Of a DNA stretch of 64,000 nucleotides, positions 33,205 through 43,061 are shown one piece after another. Position 1 is the stretch's first letter. Each line of letters opens with the position of its first letter. The notes beneath the pieces are model-generated. The model was not told the DNA's origin and ran no database searches. It worked only from the letters and a program-made list of their open reading frames with translations. The stretch lies in NCBI RefSeq assembly GCF_042701255.1, contig NZ_CP170554.1:310001-374000 (forward strand). The letters run 5' to 3'. The stretch is from Tahibacter sp042701255 (GTDB taxonomy: Bacteria > Pseudomonadota > Gammaproteobacteria > Xanthomonadales > Rhodanobacteraceae). Made by a program: the position numbers and the translations under genes.

Positions 33205-36169
33205 TTACCGCGGCTTCCACTCCAGGGTCAGCATCAGTGCGCGGCCCTTCCTGTATTCGCGCGTGGTCTTGTCGCCCTGGGTGTAGCGCACGGCCGGGTC
33301 GAGCAGGTTGCGCAGGCGCAGCTTGAACGACCAGTCATCGGCGAGCGCGTGGCGGTACTGGAAGTCGAGCTGGCGGAAGGCTTCCTCGTAGATGTCCGGC
33401 TGGCCGGCGACGCCGACCGCGGCGATGCGACGGCCCGAGACGTTGAACAGCAGGGTCGCCTCGCTGCTGCCGTCGCCGGCCTGGTGGCCGAGCTGCAGGT
33501 TGGTCACGTAGGGCGACTGGCCCTGCATCGGACGTTCGAGGTTGGTCTGGAAGCTCGCGTCCAGGGGATCCAGCGTGATCGAGGATTTGATCCGCGCGTA
33601 GTTGAAGCCGACGCTCCAGTTGGCCCAGTCGCCGTGGATGTGGCGGAAGCCCGGCCAGTCGGCGACGAATTCCAGGCCCTTGCTGACGTCGAGCTCGATG
33701 CCGTAGTTGCGCGCCGACTGCGCGTTGTCGAGGCTCAGCAGTACGCCCGAGCCGGGCAGGCGCGTCTTCTCGATCGGGTTCTCGAATTCCTTGAGGAAGG
33801 CGCCGATCGAGAATGCTTCGACCGGCGAGAAATAGTATTCCCAGCGCAGGTCGTAGTTGCGGATGCCGGCCGTGACGAGGTCCGGATTGCCGACGACCTG
33901 CACGTCGAGCAGCGGATCCAGATACGGCGCCGGCGACAGCTCGCGGAAGTCGGGTCGCGACAGAGTCTTGGAGAAGCTCGCGCGCAGCTGCGCGTTTTCG
34001 CTGTAGGCCCAGGTGAGCGCCGCGGCCGGCAGGGTCGAGCTCGTGTTTTCGCCGGCGACGACGGGTGGCGCCTCGGGATTGGACAGCGAGAACGTCGTGA
34101 CCGCCTGGTCGTTGCGTTCGCGCCGCGCGCCGACGGCGATGCGGTATTTCTGCGCGATGTTGGTATCGATGCCGAGGAAGAACGCGGTCAGGTCCTGACG
34201 CGCGAAATAGTTGTCGGTCGGCAGGGTGGATTCGCTCAGCACGAAGCCGTCTTCGCCGATATGGTCGGGACTCAGCACCTGATCGATCGGCAGGGCCAGC
34301 ACGGCCGGATCGCGCGCGATCGGGCCGGCGGCGCTGAACGAGAAGCTGCGCAGGCTCGCGTCGCGATTGCGCTCGGTGCGCTCGCCGCCGAAGGACAGGT
34401 CCAGGGTCGCCGTGTCGAAATCGAACGGCAGCTTGCCCTTGACGCTGAGATCGCGCTGATAGTCGGACAGCTCGGGCCCAGGTGGTCTGGTTGGAGTCCG
34501 AGCGCTGCGAGAACGACAGCGAACCGTCCTGCGCGCGGTCGTAGCGGTACTTGCGCGTGTCGGGCTCGTCGCGGTTGGCGCGCGCCCAGGTGTATTGCCA
34601 GTCCAGCGACAGATCGTGCGCGGCCGGGAACAGATGGTTGCCGCCGAGCTGCTGCGCGAACAGCTGGTTCTCGGTCCAGCGCAGCTCGGTGAAGCGCGCC
34701 TGCTGCTCGTCCTGTATGCCTTCGGACAGCTTGGTGCGGTCCTCGCTCTGACGCAGCAGCACGCTCGTTGCGCTGAGCTTGTGCTGCGGCGTGATTTCGT
34801 AGCCGACATTGAGGAATGCGGACAAATCCACATTGCGGCGCGTGTCGTCGATCGCGAGCACGTCGGCCGGCTCCAGTCCGGCCGAGGAGGCCTGGAACGT
34901 GCGGCGGACTTCCTCGTTGCGGTCCCAGGCGTCGTTGTAGCGCAGCGCCGCGGTGAAGCCGAGCTTGGAGGTTTCGCCGAGTTCCCAGCGATTGCCGAGC
35001 GCCGCGGAGAAGCCGAGGTCGGGACTCAAGGTTTCGCGCTTCACGCCGTAGCCGCCGGCGGCCAGGTCCTCGCCGTAGCGTTCGAGCTGCGCCGGCGTCG
35101 CGCCGTTGGGATTCAGCGGTGTCTGCGGCCGCAGCACCTGGCCGCCGGCCGTTGCCGCGGCCAGCGAGCCGGGCAGATCGCGCGCGCCGTCGTCGTGGCC
35201 GGTCCAGTCGCGGCCGCTGCCTTCGTAGGTGTAGCCGTCCTTGAAGCTGGTGCCGTCCTGATAGCCCAGTGTGCCGTTGATGCGGAAGAAGAACTTCGAC
35301 GGCACGTCGCGCGTGCGCAGCAGCACCGCGCCGCCGCCGAATTCGGCGGGCATGTCCGGCGTATAGCCCTTCTGCACGACGACGCCGTCGAGCAGGTCGG
35401 TCGGGAACAGGTCGAGCGGCACGACGCGGCGCGTCGGATCCGGGCTCGGGATCGGCGCGCCGTTCAGCGCGACGCTGGAATAGCGCTCGCCGAGGCCTCG
35501 CACGTAGACGAAGCGGCCGTCGACGAGGGTCAGGCCGGTCACGCGCTTGAGCGTCGTCGCCGCATCCGAGTCGCCGGTGCGTGCGATCTGCTCGGCGCCG
35601 AGGGTCTCGGCCACGACCGGCGACGCGCGCTTCTCGTCGAGATACAGCGCTTCGCCGCCACGCTGATAGCTGCCGCGCACGTTGACGCCGCCGAGGCGCT
35701 GCGTGCCGTCGCCGTCGGCCGCGACATCGGGGCTGACGCCGACGTCGGGCGAGACCGCCGCGTCCGCACCGGCATCTGCAACAGTGGGCGGAGCGCCGAG
35801 TGTCAGCGTGGTTTCGACGGTCGCGCCGCTGCGCACCTTGAGGCCGTCCTGGATCAGCAGGTCATAGCCGTCGGCCTGGGCGGTCAGGCCGAACTCGCCG
35901 GCCGGCACCGCGGCCTGGAAACGACCGTCCGCATCGGTGAGCAGATCGAGCGAAGTCGACTCGACCCCGGCCGACATGCCCTGCACCGTCACGCGCACGC
36001 CGGCCACCGGCTGGCGCGTGGCCGCCTGCAGCACCTGGCCGCGGATCAGTCCCTGGGACTGGGAAGCCGGCGCGGCGGCCGGCGGCTGGGCCAGCACGGC
36101 GGAATTCAGGCCGGCGGCGAGAAAAACGGAAAGCAGGGTGCGACGCAGAGGCAGGCGTGGGTAAGACAT
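33205..36169 (-). pseudogene. TonB-dependent receptor, interrupted by a frameshift
   Basis: With one base removed near 34474-34479 the frame encodes a 987-residue outer-membrane receptor. It has a signal peptide (LLSVFLAAGLNSAVLAQ), a carboxypeptidase-regulatory-like domain (GLIRGQVLQAATRQPVAGVRVTVQG), a plug domain with RVTGLTLVDGRFVYVRGLGERYSSV and VQKGYTPDMPAEFGGGAVLLRTRD, and a 22-strand-type barrel ending LMLTLEWKPR. As written, the first frame reads through TTWA and leaves the barrel; the second frame resumes at PELSDYQRDLSVKGKLPF. The break lies in a GGGCCC tract, so a sequence error or a recent mutation is likely. It probably imports an unknown ligand, with the beta-helix protein downstream as a partner. 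Confidence 0.85.
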
Positions 36170-36751
36170 CGGTCATCCGGGCGGCTATGGCCGGCCATGC
36201 GGCCCGCGCCCGCGCCACTGCTGACTGCCGGGTCCAGGCCCCCTGACGCGGCGCGGTCCAAAGGGCGGGTATGAGCCGCGCAGCCTAGGCAGCGCCGGTT
36301 GCGCTTGCGTGACTCCGGAGCGTCAGCCAGAAGTCAGCCCGGAAGCGAACTGCGCCGTTCGTCAAGCCCTGGACACAAGGTTATGCACAGCAGGCGACTA
36401 CACCGGCCGTCGTACACGCCGGAACTGCGAACGGTGTCGAGGTTGCTCCATAACTCCATGTTTTTGCTAGAAAATGCGAAAGTTGTCCGGAAAATTTTCG
36501 CGCCACCAAAACCCGACCCCGGCGGAGGGTTCGCGGATTGCTCACAAACTTATCCACAAGCCTTTCGGGTACCGAGTTCGGAACCCGCTCAAGCGCTTGG
36601 TGCGGGGTTTTGCCGAAACCGCGAGATAAGCCGGCCAAGCGGCCGTCCGTTAACGATTTGTTGCAGCGCGCCAACCATAAAACCCGCGTTCTGCTTGGGC
36701 CTCCGTGCGGGCCCGACTACAATCGGCTCCTTTTCCCGCTTCAGGCCCCCC
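36170..36751. other. Divergent control region upstream of argS, relatively AT-rich
   Basis: No gene is seen between the receptor start and the argS start, although the argS frame is open upstream to 36299. The stretch 36440-36560 is unusually AT-rich for this genome. It holds one exact DnaA-box consensus, TTATCCACA at 36550-36558, and one near match, TTATGCACA at 36381-36389. A candidate argS promoter is listed separately. The region is worth noting as a possible DnaA-bound control site. Confidence 0.55.
36695..36723 (+). promoter_or_regulatory. Candidate sigma-70 promoter of argS
   Basis: A -35-like TTGGGC (36695-36700) and a -10 TACAAT (36718-36723), one base from consensus, are separated by 17 bases. 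The -10 ends 28 bases before the GTG start at 36752. Confidence 0.6.
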
Positions 36752-38437
36752 GTGAAAGACTTTCTCCGCGACCAGCTGCTGCAGGCGCTGGCAGCGCTGC
36801 AGCGCAACGGCAGCGTGCCGGCCGACATTCCCACCGGCTTCGTGATCGAACGCACGCGCAGCAAGGAACATGGCGACTTTGCCGCCAACGCGGCACTGCT
36901 GATGTCCAAGCCGGCCGGCATGAAACCGCGCGATCTGGCCCAGGCCCTGGTCGGTGCGCTGCCGGCGTCGGCACAGGTCGCGAAGGTCGAGATCGCCGGG
37001 CCCGGTTTCATCAATTTCTTTCTGAGCCCGGCCGCCTATCGCGCCGAGCTGCGCCAGATTCTCGAACTCGACCAGGCCTACGGCCGCAACGCGAGCGGCG
37101 AAAACCGCAAGGTGCAGATCGAGTTCGTTTCCGCCAACCCCACCGGCCCGCTGCACGTGGGCCACGGCCGCGGCGCCGCGGTCGGCGACTGCCTCGCGCG
37201 GCTACTGCAGGCGACCGGCTGGGACGTCACGCGCGAGTTCTATTACAACGACGCCGGCCAGCAGATCGCCAATCTCGCACTGTCGGTGCAGGCGCGTGCA
37301 CGCGGCATTGTGCCGGACCAGGACGGCTGGCCCGCCGACGGCTACCGCGGCGACTACATCACTGAAGTCGCGCGCGCCTACATGGCCGGCGAGACGGTTC
37401 ATGCCGACGGCCAGGACGTGACCGGCGCGAAAGATACCGACGATCTCGAAGCGATCCGCCGCTTCGCCGTCGCCGCGCTGCGTCGCGAGCAGGATCTGGA
37501 TCTGCGCGCGTTCGGCGTGGAGTTCGACGTCTATTACCTCGAGTCGTCGCTGTACACCGAAGGCAAGGTCGAGGAGACCGTCGCGCAGCTCGTCGCCGCC
37601 GGCCACACCTACGAACAGGACGGCGCGCTGTGGCTGCGCACGACCGAGTTCGGCGACGACAAGGACCGCGTCATGCGCAAGGCGCAGGGCGGCTATACCT
37701 ATTTCCTGCCCGACATCGCCTACCACGTGACCAAGTGGCAGCGCGGCTTCGGCCGCGTCATCAACGAGCAGGGCGCCGACCATCACTCCACCGTGATGCG
37801 CGTGCGCGCCGGCCTGCAGGCGCTGGACATGGGCATCCCGAAAGGCTGGCCCGAGTACGTGCTGCACCAGATGGTCACCGTCATGCGCGGCGACGAGGAA
37901 GTGAAGCTGTCCAAGCGCGCCGGCAGCTACGTGACCGTGCGCGACCTCATCGACGAAGTCGGCCGCGACGCGACGCGCTGGTTCCTCGCCGCGCGCAAGG
38001 CCGATTCGCAGCTGACCTTCGACATCGATCTCGCGCGCACCCGCAATCGGGAGAACCCGGTCTACTACGTGCAGTACACCCACGCGCGCATCTGCCGCGT
38101 GCGCGACCGATTCGCCGAACAGGGCTGGAGCTGGAACCGCGACAACGGCCTGGCTTCGCTGGACCGGCTCGACACGGTCTACGACCAGGACATGATGGTC
38201 GCGATCGCGCGCTTCCCCGAAGTCGTCGATCTCGCGGCGCGCAATCTCGAACCGCACCTGGTCGCGACCTATCTGACCGAACTGGCGGCGGCGTTCCACA
38301 CCTGGTACGACAACAGCCACATCCTCGTCGAAGACGCGGACCTGCGCGACGCGCGTTTCGCGCTGGCCGACGCGGTCAGGACGGTCGTGGCCAACGGCTT
38401 GGATCTGCTCGGCGTCAGCGCGCCGGACAGCATGTAA
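36752..38437 (+). CDS. argS: Arginyl-tRNA synthetase
   Basis: A 561-residue class I aminoacyl-tRNA synthetase that charges tRNA-Arg with arginine in the cytoplasm. The N-terminal tRNA-binding domain is present (KDFLRDQLLQALAALQRNG). The HIGH motif occurs as PLHVGHGRGAAVGD, and the KMSKS position reads KLSKRAGSYVTV. The C-terminal DALR anticodon-binding domain ends ADAVRTVVANGLDLLGVSAPDSM. The start is the GTG at 36752, which matches the family's first residues; the open upstream extension is non-coding in character. It is followed 16 bases later by a SPOR-domain gene, probably in one operon. Confidence 0.97.
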   Translation: MKDFLRDQLLQALAALQRNGSVPADIPTGFVIERTRSKEHGDFAANAALLMSKPAGMKPRDLAQALVGALPASAQVAKVEIAGPGFINFFLSPAAYRAELRQILELDQAYGRNASGENRKVQIEFVSANPTGPLHVGHGRGAAVGDCLARLLQATGWDVTREFYYNDAGQQIANLALSVQARARGIVPDQDGWPADGYRGDYITEVARAYMAGETVHADGQDVTGAKDTDDLEAIRRFAVAALRREQDLDLRAFGVEFDVYYLESSLYTEGKVEETVAQLVAAGHTYEQDGALWLRTTEFGDDKDRVMRKAQGGYTYFLPDIAYHVTKWQRGFGRVINEQGADHHSTVMRVRAGLQALDMGIPKGWPEYVLHQMVTVMRGDEEVKLSKRAGSYVTVRDLIDEVGRDATRWFLAARKADSQLTFDIDLARTRNRENPVYYVQYTHARICRVRDRFAEQGWSWNRDNGLASLDRLDTVYDQDMMVAIARFPEVVDLAARNLEPHLVATYLTELAAAFHTWYDNSHILVEDADLRDARFALADAVRTVVANGLDLLGVSAPDSM

Positions 38438-38453
38438 TCAGGAGCAAGGCAAG

Positions 38454-39197
38454 ATGGCTGGCAAGCGCAAGCAAGCAACCCGCACCGGTACCGCGACGGC
38501 GGCCTGGCCGGCCTGGGTATGGCTGGCCCTCGGCGTGCTGCTGGGACTGGGACTGGCGACATTGATGCTGCTGCAGGGCTGGGCACCGACCCTGCGCAAG
38601 CCCAATTCACCGCAGCCCAATCCGCAGGCGACCGCGCCCAAGCCCAGCGAGACCGCTGTCGCCGACGAAGCCAAGAAGCCGCCGCAGAAGAAGAACTACG
38701 AGTTCTATTCGGTGCTGCCGGAAATGGAAGTCGTCATCCCCGACACGGAACTCAGCGCCAAGGCCCGCGCCGAACAGCAGCGCCAGCAGGCCGCCGCGCA
38801 GAACCCGGCCGCCGCCGGCACCACGCCGCCGCCCGAACCCGCCGTCGCCGCGAGCGGCGCGCGCTACATCCTGCAGGCCGGCTCGTATCCCGACCCCAAG
38901 GCCGCCGAAGAGCTCAAGGCCGAACTCGCGCTGTCGGGCTTCGTCGCACGCGTGCAGTCGGTCAACGTCAACGGCAAGACCTGGCACCGCGTCCGCGTCG
39001 GCCCCTACGGCAGCGCCAGCGACGTCGAAGCCGCCAAGGCCGGGCTGGCCGAAGCCGGTGTCAATGCGATTGCGTTGAAGGATGTGGGGGGAGTAACCCT
39101 CCGGGCGGCAATGGCAGCACCGGCTCTGCGCCGGGCTGTCTTTCCGATCCGCATTGCTCGCATCGCGTTGCTCCTTGCGCGGACTCGCCATCGCTGA
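38454..39197 (+). CDS. SPOR-domain membrane protein (FtsN-like)
   Basis: A 247-residue protein as written. It has one membrane helix near the N-terminus (WPAWVWLALGVLLGLGLATLMLL), a proline-rich linker, and a C-terminal SPOR domain (RYILQAGSYPDPKAAEELKAELALSGFVARVQSV, RVRVGPYGSASDVEAAKAGLAEAG). SPOR domains bind denuded peptidoglycan glycan strands at the division site. The topology is bitopic with the SPOR domain in the periplasm. The last 33 residues after the SPOR domain (from about GGVTLRAAM) look unnatural. A G6 run at 39086-39091 read as G5 would end the protein at VGE with a TAA at 39094-39096, giving 213 residues. Confidence 0.85.
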   Translation: MAGKRKQATRTGTATAAWPAWVWLALGVLLGLGLATLMLLQGWAPTLRKPNSPQPNPQATAPKPSETAVADEAKKPPQKKNYEFYSVLPEMEVVIPDTELSAKARAEQQRQQAAAQNPAAAGTTPPPEPAVAASGARYILQAGSYPDPKAAEELKAELALSGFVARVQSVNVNGKTWHRVRVGPYGSASDVEAAKAGLAEAGVNAIALKDVGGVTLRAAMAAPALRRAVFPIRIARIALLLARTRHR

Positions 39198-39539
39198 CAC
39201 CGGCGGCCCGCAACATTTACTGCTGCGCTGACACGCTGCGGTTCGGGCGCGCCGGCTGTTGCTCGCCGCCGTGCTGACCTTGCGATGATCTGGATGCGGC
39301 AACGGCACGGACGAGCTGACTTTCCGCCGCATCCATAGTTCGGCGCACATCATCGCGTGAACGTCACGGAATCGATGATCGCGATGTCGCTGTCGCCTGC
39401 GCTGCCGGCTTGCGGCAATCCGGTGCAGTGAGGCGCGCGGATCGGATCGTCTGCCGTGCGCGGTGAAATCCGCCGCGCGGCAGGCGATTCGTCGGCGACG
39501 GCTCGCACCGGCCGGGATCTGAACCGGTCGACCGTCGGC
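39198..39539. other. Intergenic region, no gene seen
   Basis: This 342-base gap lies between two convergent genes. I see no supported gene, terminator hairpin or repeat. If the SPOR gene really ends at 39096, the non-coding gap is about 440 bases. Confidence 0.5.
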
Positions 39540-39869
39540 TCAGAACAGCGGTTCGCAGACGCCGGCTTTCTTCATGCTGCAGGCCAGCTGGGTCAGGTAC
39601 AGGAACGCGATGATTCCGCCTGCCGGCATCGAAACCAGCAGGCAGCGGATCGCGTTGCGCCGCAGCGCCGTCGCCAGCATCGGCATCGACGACACCGTCG
39701 CGAGAGCGGCGGAGCCCATTCCAAAACGCGGAATGTCGGCTCCGATGTTCACAGGCCTCGACAGGAGCTGCGTCCGCCACAGCAGATATGCGGCAACGGC
39801 GAAAGCCAGCCCGGTGAAGGCGGCGGTCAACAGCTTCCAGAATTTCCGGACTGTCGGGCTCGTATTCAT
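39540..39869 (-). CDS. Small membrane protein of unknown function
   Basis: A 109-residue protein with about three hydrophobic segments: LLTAAFTGLAFAVAAYLLW, a weaker ALATVSSMPMLATAL, and LLVSMPAGGIIAFLYLTQLA. The start is uncertain; the ATG at 39869 gives a short charged N-terminus (MNTSPTVRKFWK) before the first helix, while an upstream start at 39902 would add eleven residues. I do not recognise the family. Two cysteines occur near the C-terminus (ACSMKKAGVCEPLF). It lies downstream of the DUF4139 gene on the same strand, about 125 bases away, and may be independent. Confidence 0.5.
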   Translation of the reverse strand: MNTSPTVRKFWKLLTAAFTGLAFAVAAYLLWRTQLLSRPVNIGADIPRFGMGSAALATVSSMPMLATALRRNAIRCLLVSMPAGGIIAFLYLTQLACSMKKAGVCEPLF

Positions 39870-39994
39870 CGAGGACCGCATGCCCGAAATCGAGCGCCGC
39901 AACGGAAGCGAGCCGGGACCGGCGCAGCCAGTCCCGGTTTGAATGCCCGGCCTTTCGCGTTGAGCTCAGGCCGGCCGGTCGCGTGATGCGGCGT

Positions 39995-41488
39995 TTACCA
40001 CTTGTACCGCACCGTATACGTCGTCTTGGCTTCGCCGTCGGCGGGAATATCGAGCGGGAAGTCGATCGTCGCGGCGTCGCGTTTGACGAAGTCGTGGTTC
40101 TTTTCAGCGATGGTCCAGTCGCTCCAGCGGTAGAGGTATTCGCGGGCGATGACGCGGGCGGCGGTTTTCTTGCGGTTGCGGATGCTGATTTCGAAGCTTT
40201 CGGTGATGGTCTTGGCCGCGGTATCCACGGTGAAGCCGGTCTGGCGGCGTTCGCCGACGACGTCGAAGGCGTTGCCGAGCTTGATGCGCAGGGTTTCGTT
40301 GCGCGGCGTGTGCTTGATGAGATCTTCGCCGATGAATTCGAGCGTGCCGTCGGCGGAGGCCTGGTTCACGCGCACGCGGCCGGCCGGCAGCGGCATGCCG
40401 AGCTTGTTCGCTTCCTTGTTCTCGAATTCGAGGAAGGCGCCGACCGTACCCTGGGTCGTCGCACCGTAGTTCTGTTCCTGGATCGGCGCGGCCCAGTAGC
40501 TCCAGGGTTGCGGCGAAGCGGTGAAGACGAGCTGCTTGGTGCAGCCGGCCTTGGTCGCGGTCGGGAACATTTCGAGCTGCTTGGTCGAGTTGTCGGGCAG
40601 GTCGCTGCGCCGGCCGAGCGTGTAGAGGTGGTATTCGAACAGCGAGGATTCCTGGAAGCCGTCGTCGGCCGCGGCGGCCGGCGCGGCCATGGTCTTCATG
40701 CGCATCATCGGCGCCGGAGCCGGTGCCGGCGCGCGATTGACTTCGCCGGCGACGAGCTTGAGCTGTGCCTGCGGGTAGCTCGCACCGGACTGGTTGACGA
40801 TGGTGACCCAGGCCGACAGGTCCATGTCGCAGCCGCCGCCGTTCTCGCGCAGGGTGATGTTGTAGTCCGACCACCAGGTCATGCCCTGGGTCTGGTAGCT
40901 CACGCGCGTGTCGTGCGTGCCGGCCTGCTTGGCGTTGACGAGCCAGACCAGGGTGGGCCGCGTGATCAGGCCGCCGGGCAGGCTCGGGAACAGCACGTTG
41001 CTGTAGCTGCCGATGCTGACGACTTCGCCGCTGTCGCGCTGCAGGATCAGGGTGCCGTCGGCCGAAGAGAGCAGCATGCCGCTCATGCGTTCCAGCGCGT
41101 CGCCGCGCTGCTGCTCCACGGTGACGTGCTCGCCGATATAGCGTTCGAGCAGTTTGTCGCGGTTGACGAGGTCGAACTGGTAGTTCTGTTCGACGACGCG
41201 CGTGCCGGCCGGATCGGTCAGCGATTCGAAGGCGACCGTGGTCGGGTCGATGCGCTTGGCGACGTCGGTGAATTTGAGCACGCCGTTACCGGCCTGCAGG
41301 GTCATCTTGCGGCCGTCGCGCACGAGCGCGTAGCCGGGCAGGCCGGGGCCGTAGTTCGCGAGGCTTTCGGTGCTGACCTGGCCGGGCTGGGCCGAGCTGT
41401 AGACGGTCAGTGAATAGTCGGGATTGTCGGCGGCGAGGGCGGCGGTCGTCATTGCGGCGGCGATTCCTGTGGCGAGCAAGGTGCGCAT
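39995..41488 (-). CDS. DUF4139 domain-containing exported protein
   Basis: A 497-residue exported protein. The signal peptide is MRTLLATGIAAAMTTAALA; the ATG at 41488 is chosen for its GGAG site and signal. The DUF4139 domain covers most of the mature protein (GLITRPTLVWLVNAKQAGTHDTRVSYQTQGMTWWSDYNITL and further), ending with the typical FPLDIPADGEAKTTYTVRYKW. A low-complexity linker rich in Ala, Pro and Met (APAPAPAPMMRMKTMAAP) splits the domain, as in other members. The function is unknown; the location is periplasm or outer membrane. A single gene with no obvious partner. Confidence 0.88.
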   Translation of the reverse strand: MRTLLATGIAAAMTTAALAADNPDYSLTVYSSAQPGQVSTESLANYGPGLPGYALVRDGRKMTLQAGNGVLKFTDVAKRIDPTTVAFESLTDPAGTRVVEQNYQFDLVNRDKLLERYIGEHVTVEQQRGDALERMSGMLLSSADGTLILQRDSGEVVSIGSYSNVLFPSLPGGLITRPTLVWLVNAKQAGTHDTRVSYQTQGMTWWSDYNITLRENGGGCDMDLSAWVTIVNQSGASYPQAQLKLVAGEVNRAPAPAPAPMMRMKTMAAPAAAADDGFQESSLFEYHLYTLGRRSDLPDNSTKQLEMFPTATKAGCTKQLVFTASPQPWSYWAAPIQEQNYGATTQGTVGAFLEFENKEANKLGMPLPAGRVRVNQASADGTLEFIGEDLIKHTPRNETLRIKLGNAFDVVGERRQTGFTVDTAAKTITESFEISIRNRKKTAARVIAREYLYRWSDWTIAEKNHDFVKRDAATIDFPLDIPADGEAKTTYTVRYKW

Positions 41489-41633
41489 GGGTGACTCCAT
41501 AGGGCAGGTGGCGCCTCGAACGGCGCTGCGTTCGAGCCAGGGTTGGCGACATCGTGCAGCGGGTGGCGCAACAGCGAGGTGAACCGCAGCGGCGTGAACG
41601 CCGCCCGACTGCGGTCCGCTCGCGCCGCGGCCT

Positions 41634-43061
41634 TCATTCCTCGGTGTCCATGCCGTCTTCGCCGAGCAGGCCGCGGCTTTGTTCGCTGCTCAGCGATTCG
41701 ACGCTGCGCAGCTTGCGCTCGATCGCGCGCGTGCGCACGCCGGCGGCATCGATGCTGTTGCGTACGCTGTCGAGCTGGTTGCGTGTCTTCTCGAGCACCG
41801 TGCCGAACTTGCCGAACTCGGTCTTGACCGCGCCGAGCAATTGCCAGACCTCGCTGGATCGCTTTTCGATGGCCAGGGTGCGAAAGCCCATCTGCAGGCT
41901 GCTCAAGGTCGCGCTCAAGGTGGTCGGTCCGGTCACGACGACGCGCTGGTCGCGCTGCAGCGCCTCGAACAGACCGGGCCGGCGCAGCACCTCGGCATAG
42001 AGCCCTTCGGTCGGCAGGAACATGATCGCGAATTCGGTCGTCGCGGGTACCGAAATGTATTTGTCGCGAATGCTGCGTGCCGCCTCGCGGATGCGGCGCT
42101 CCAGCGCCTGCGCGGCGGCAGCGGCTGCTTCGGTGTCGGCGCGTTCCTGCGCGTCGAGCAGGCGTTCGTAGTCCTCGCGCGGAAACTTGGCGTCGATCGG
42201 CAGCCACACCGGCGTATCCGCGCTGCCGGGAAGGCGTATGGCGAATTCGACGCGCTCGCTGGAACCGGGCACCGTCGCGATGTTGCTCGCGTACTGGTCG
42301 ACGGTCAGCAGTTGTTCGAGCAATGCGGCCAGCTGCACTTCGCCGAGCATGCCGCGCGTCTTGACGTTGCCGAGCACGCGCTTGAGATCGCCGACGCCCT
42401 GGGCCAGTCCCTGCATTTCGCCGAGACCGCGATGCACCTGCTCCAGCCGCTCGGAGACGAGCTTGAACGACTCGCCGAGGCGGGTTTCCAGCGTGGCGTG
42501 CAACTTCTCGTCGACGGTCACGCGCATCGCGTCGAGCTGCTTCGCGTTGTCGACCTGCAGTTCCTTGAGCCGCGTTTCCAAGGTGCCGCGGACTTCGGCC
42601 AGGCGCAGCTGGCTGTGCTCGGCCTGCTCCTGCAGGCCCTGGCGCAGCTGGTCGCCGAAGCGCGACAGCGACTGCGCACTTTCCTCGCGCGCGCGGCGTG
42701 CGTCTTCCTGCAGGGCCTGACGCAGGGCTTCGAGGCGCTGGTCGTTGCGCTGGCTGCTCTGCTCGATGCGCAGGCCGAAATCCTCGATGCGCCGATGCTG
42801 CTGCTGGGCGAGCTGGGCGAACTGGGTCTGCACCGCGTCGCGCAGTTGCTCCAGACGCTGCGACTGTTCGAGACGGCCGGCGCGCTGGTCGTCGCGCAGA
42901 CCACGTTCGAGCCGCTCGCCGTCTTCGCGCAGATCCGTCAACGCCTGCTGCAGCGGCGCGAGCGTGTCCTTGCGGCCGCGCTGCAACTGCAGGATCTGCA
43001 GCACCAGCAGGACGACGAGCACGACGACGGCGGCGAGGACGAGGATTTCGAGCAGCGACAT
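41634..43061 (-). CDS. rmuC: DNA recombination protein RmuC
   Basis: A 475-residue RmuC protein, thought to limit inverted-repeat-mediated DNA rearrangement and predicted to be a nuclease-fold protein. It has one N-terminal membrane helix (SLLEILVLAAVVVLVVLLVLQILQL), a long coiled-coil region (about residues 25-200), then the RmuC domain with KTRGMLGEVQLAALLEQLLTVDQYASN, LPIDAKFPREDYERLLDAQE and FLPTEGLYAEVLRRPGLFEALQRDQRVVVTGPTTLSATLSSLQMGF, all family signatures. The ATG at 43061 is preferred over a GTG nine bases upstream. The gene is monocistronic. Confidence 0.95.
   Translation of the reverse strand: MSLLEILVLAAVVVLVVLLVLQILQLQRGRKDTLAPLQQALTDLREDGERLERGLRDDQRAGRLEQSQRLEQLRDAVQTQFAQLAQQQHRRIEDFGLRIEQSSQRNDQRLEALRQALQEDARRAREESAQSLSRFGDQLRQGLQEQAEHSQLRLAEVRGTLETRLKELQVDNAKQLDAMRVTVDEKLHATLETRLGESFKLVSERLEQVHRGLGEMQGLAQGVGDLKRVLGNVKTRGMLGEVQLAALLEQLLTVDQYASNIATVPGSSERVEFAIRLPGSADTPVWLPIDAKFPREDYERLLDAQERADTEAAAAAAQALERRIREAARSIRDKYISVPATTEFAIMFLPTEGLYAEVLRRPGLFEALQRDQRVVVTGPTTLSATLSSLQMGFRTLAIEKRSSEVWQLLGAVKTEFGKFGTVLEKTRNQLDSVRNSIDAAGVRTRAIERKLRSVESLSSEQSRGLLGEDGMDTEE

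Noticed and set aside
36381..36558. Chromosomal origin of replication
   Set aside because: Only two DnaA-like boxes are present, and none of the usual origin neighbours is in the window.
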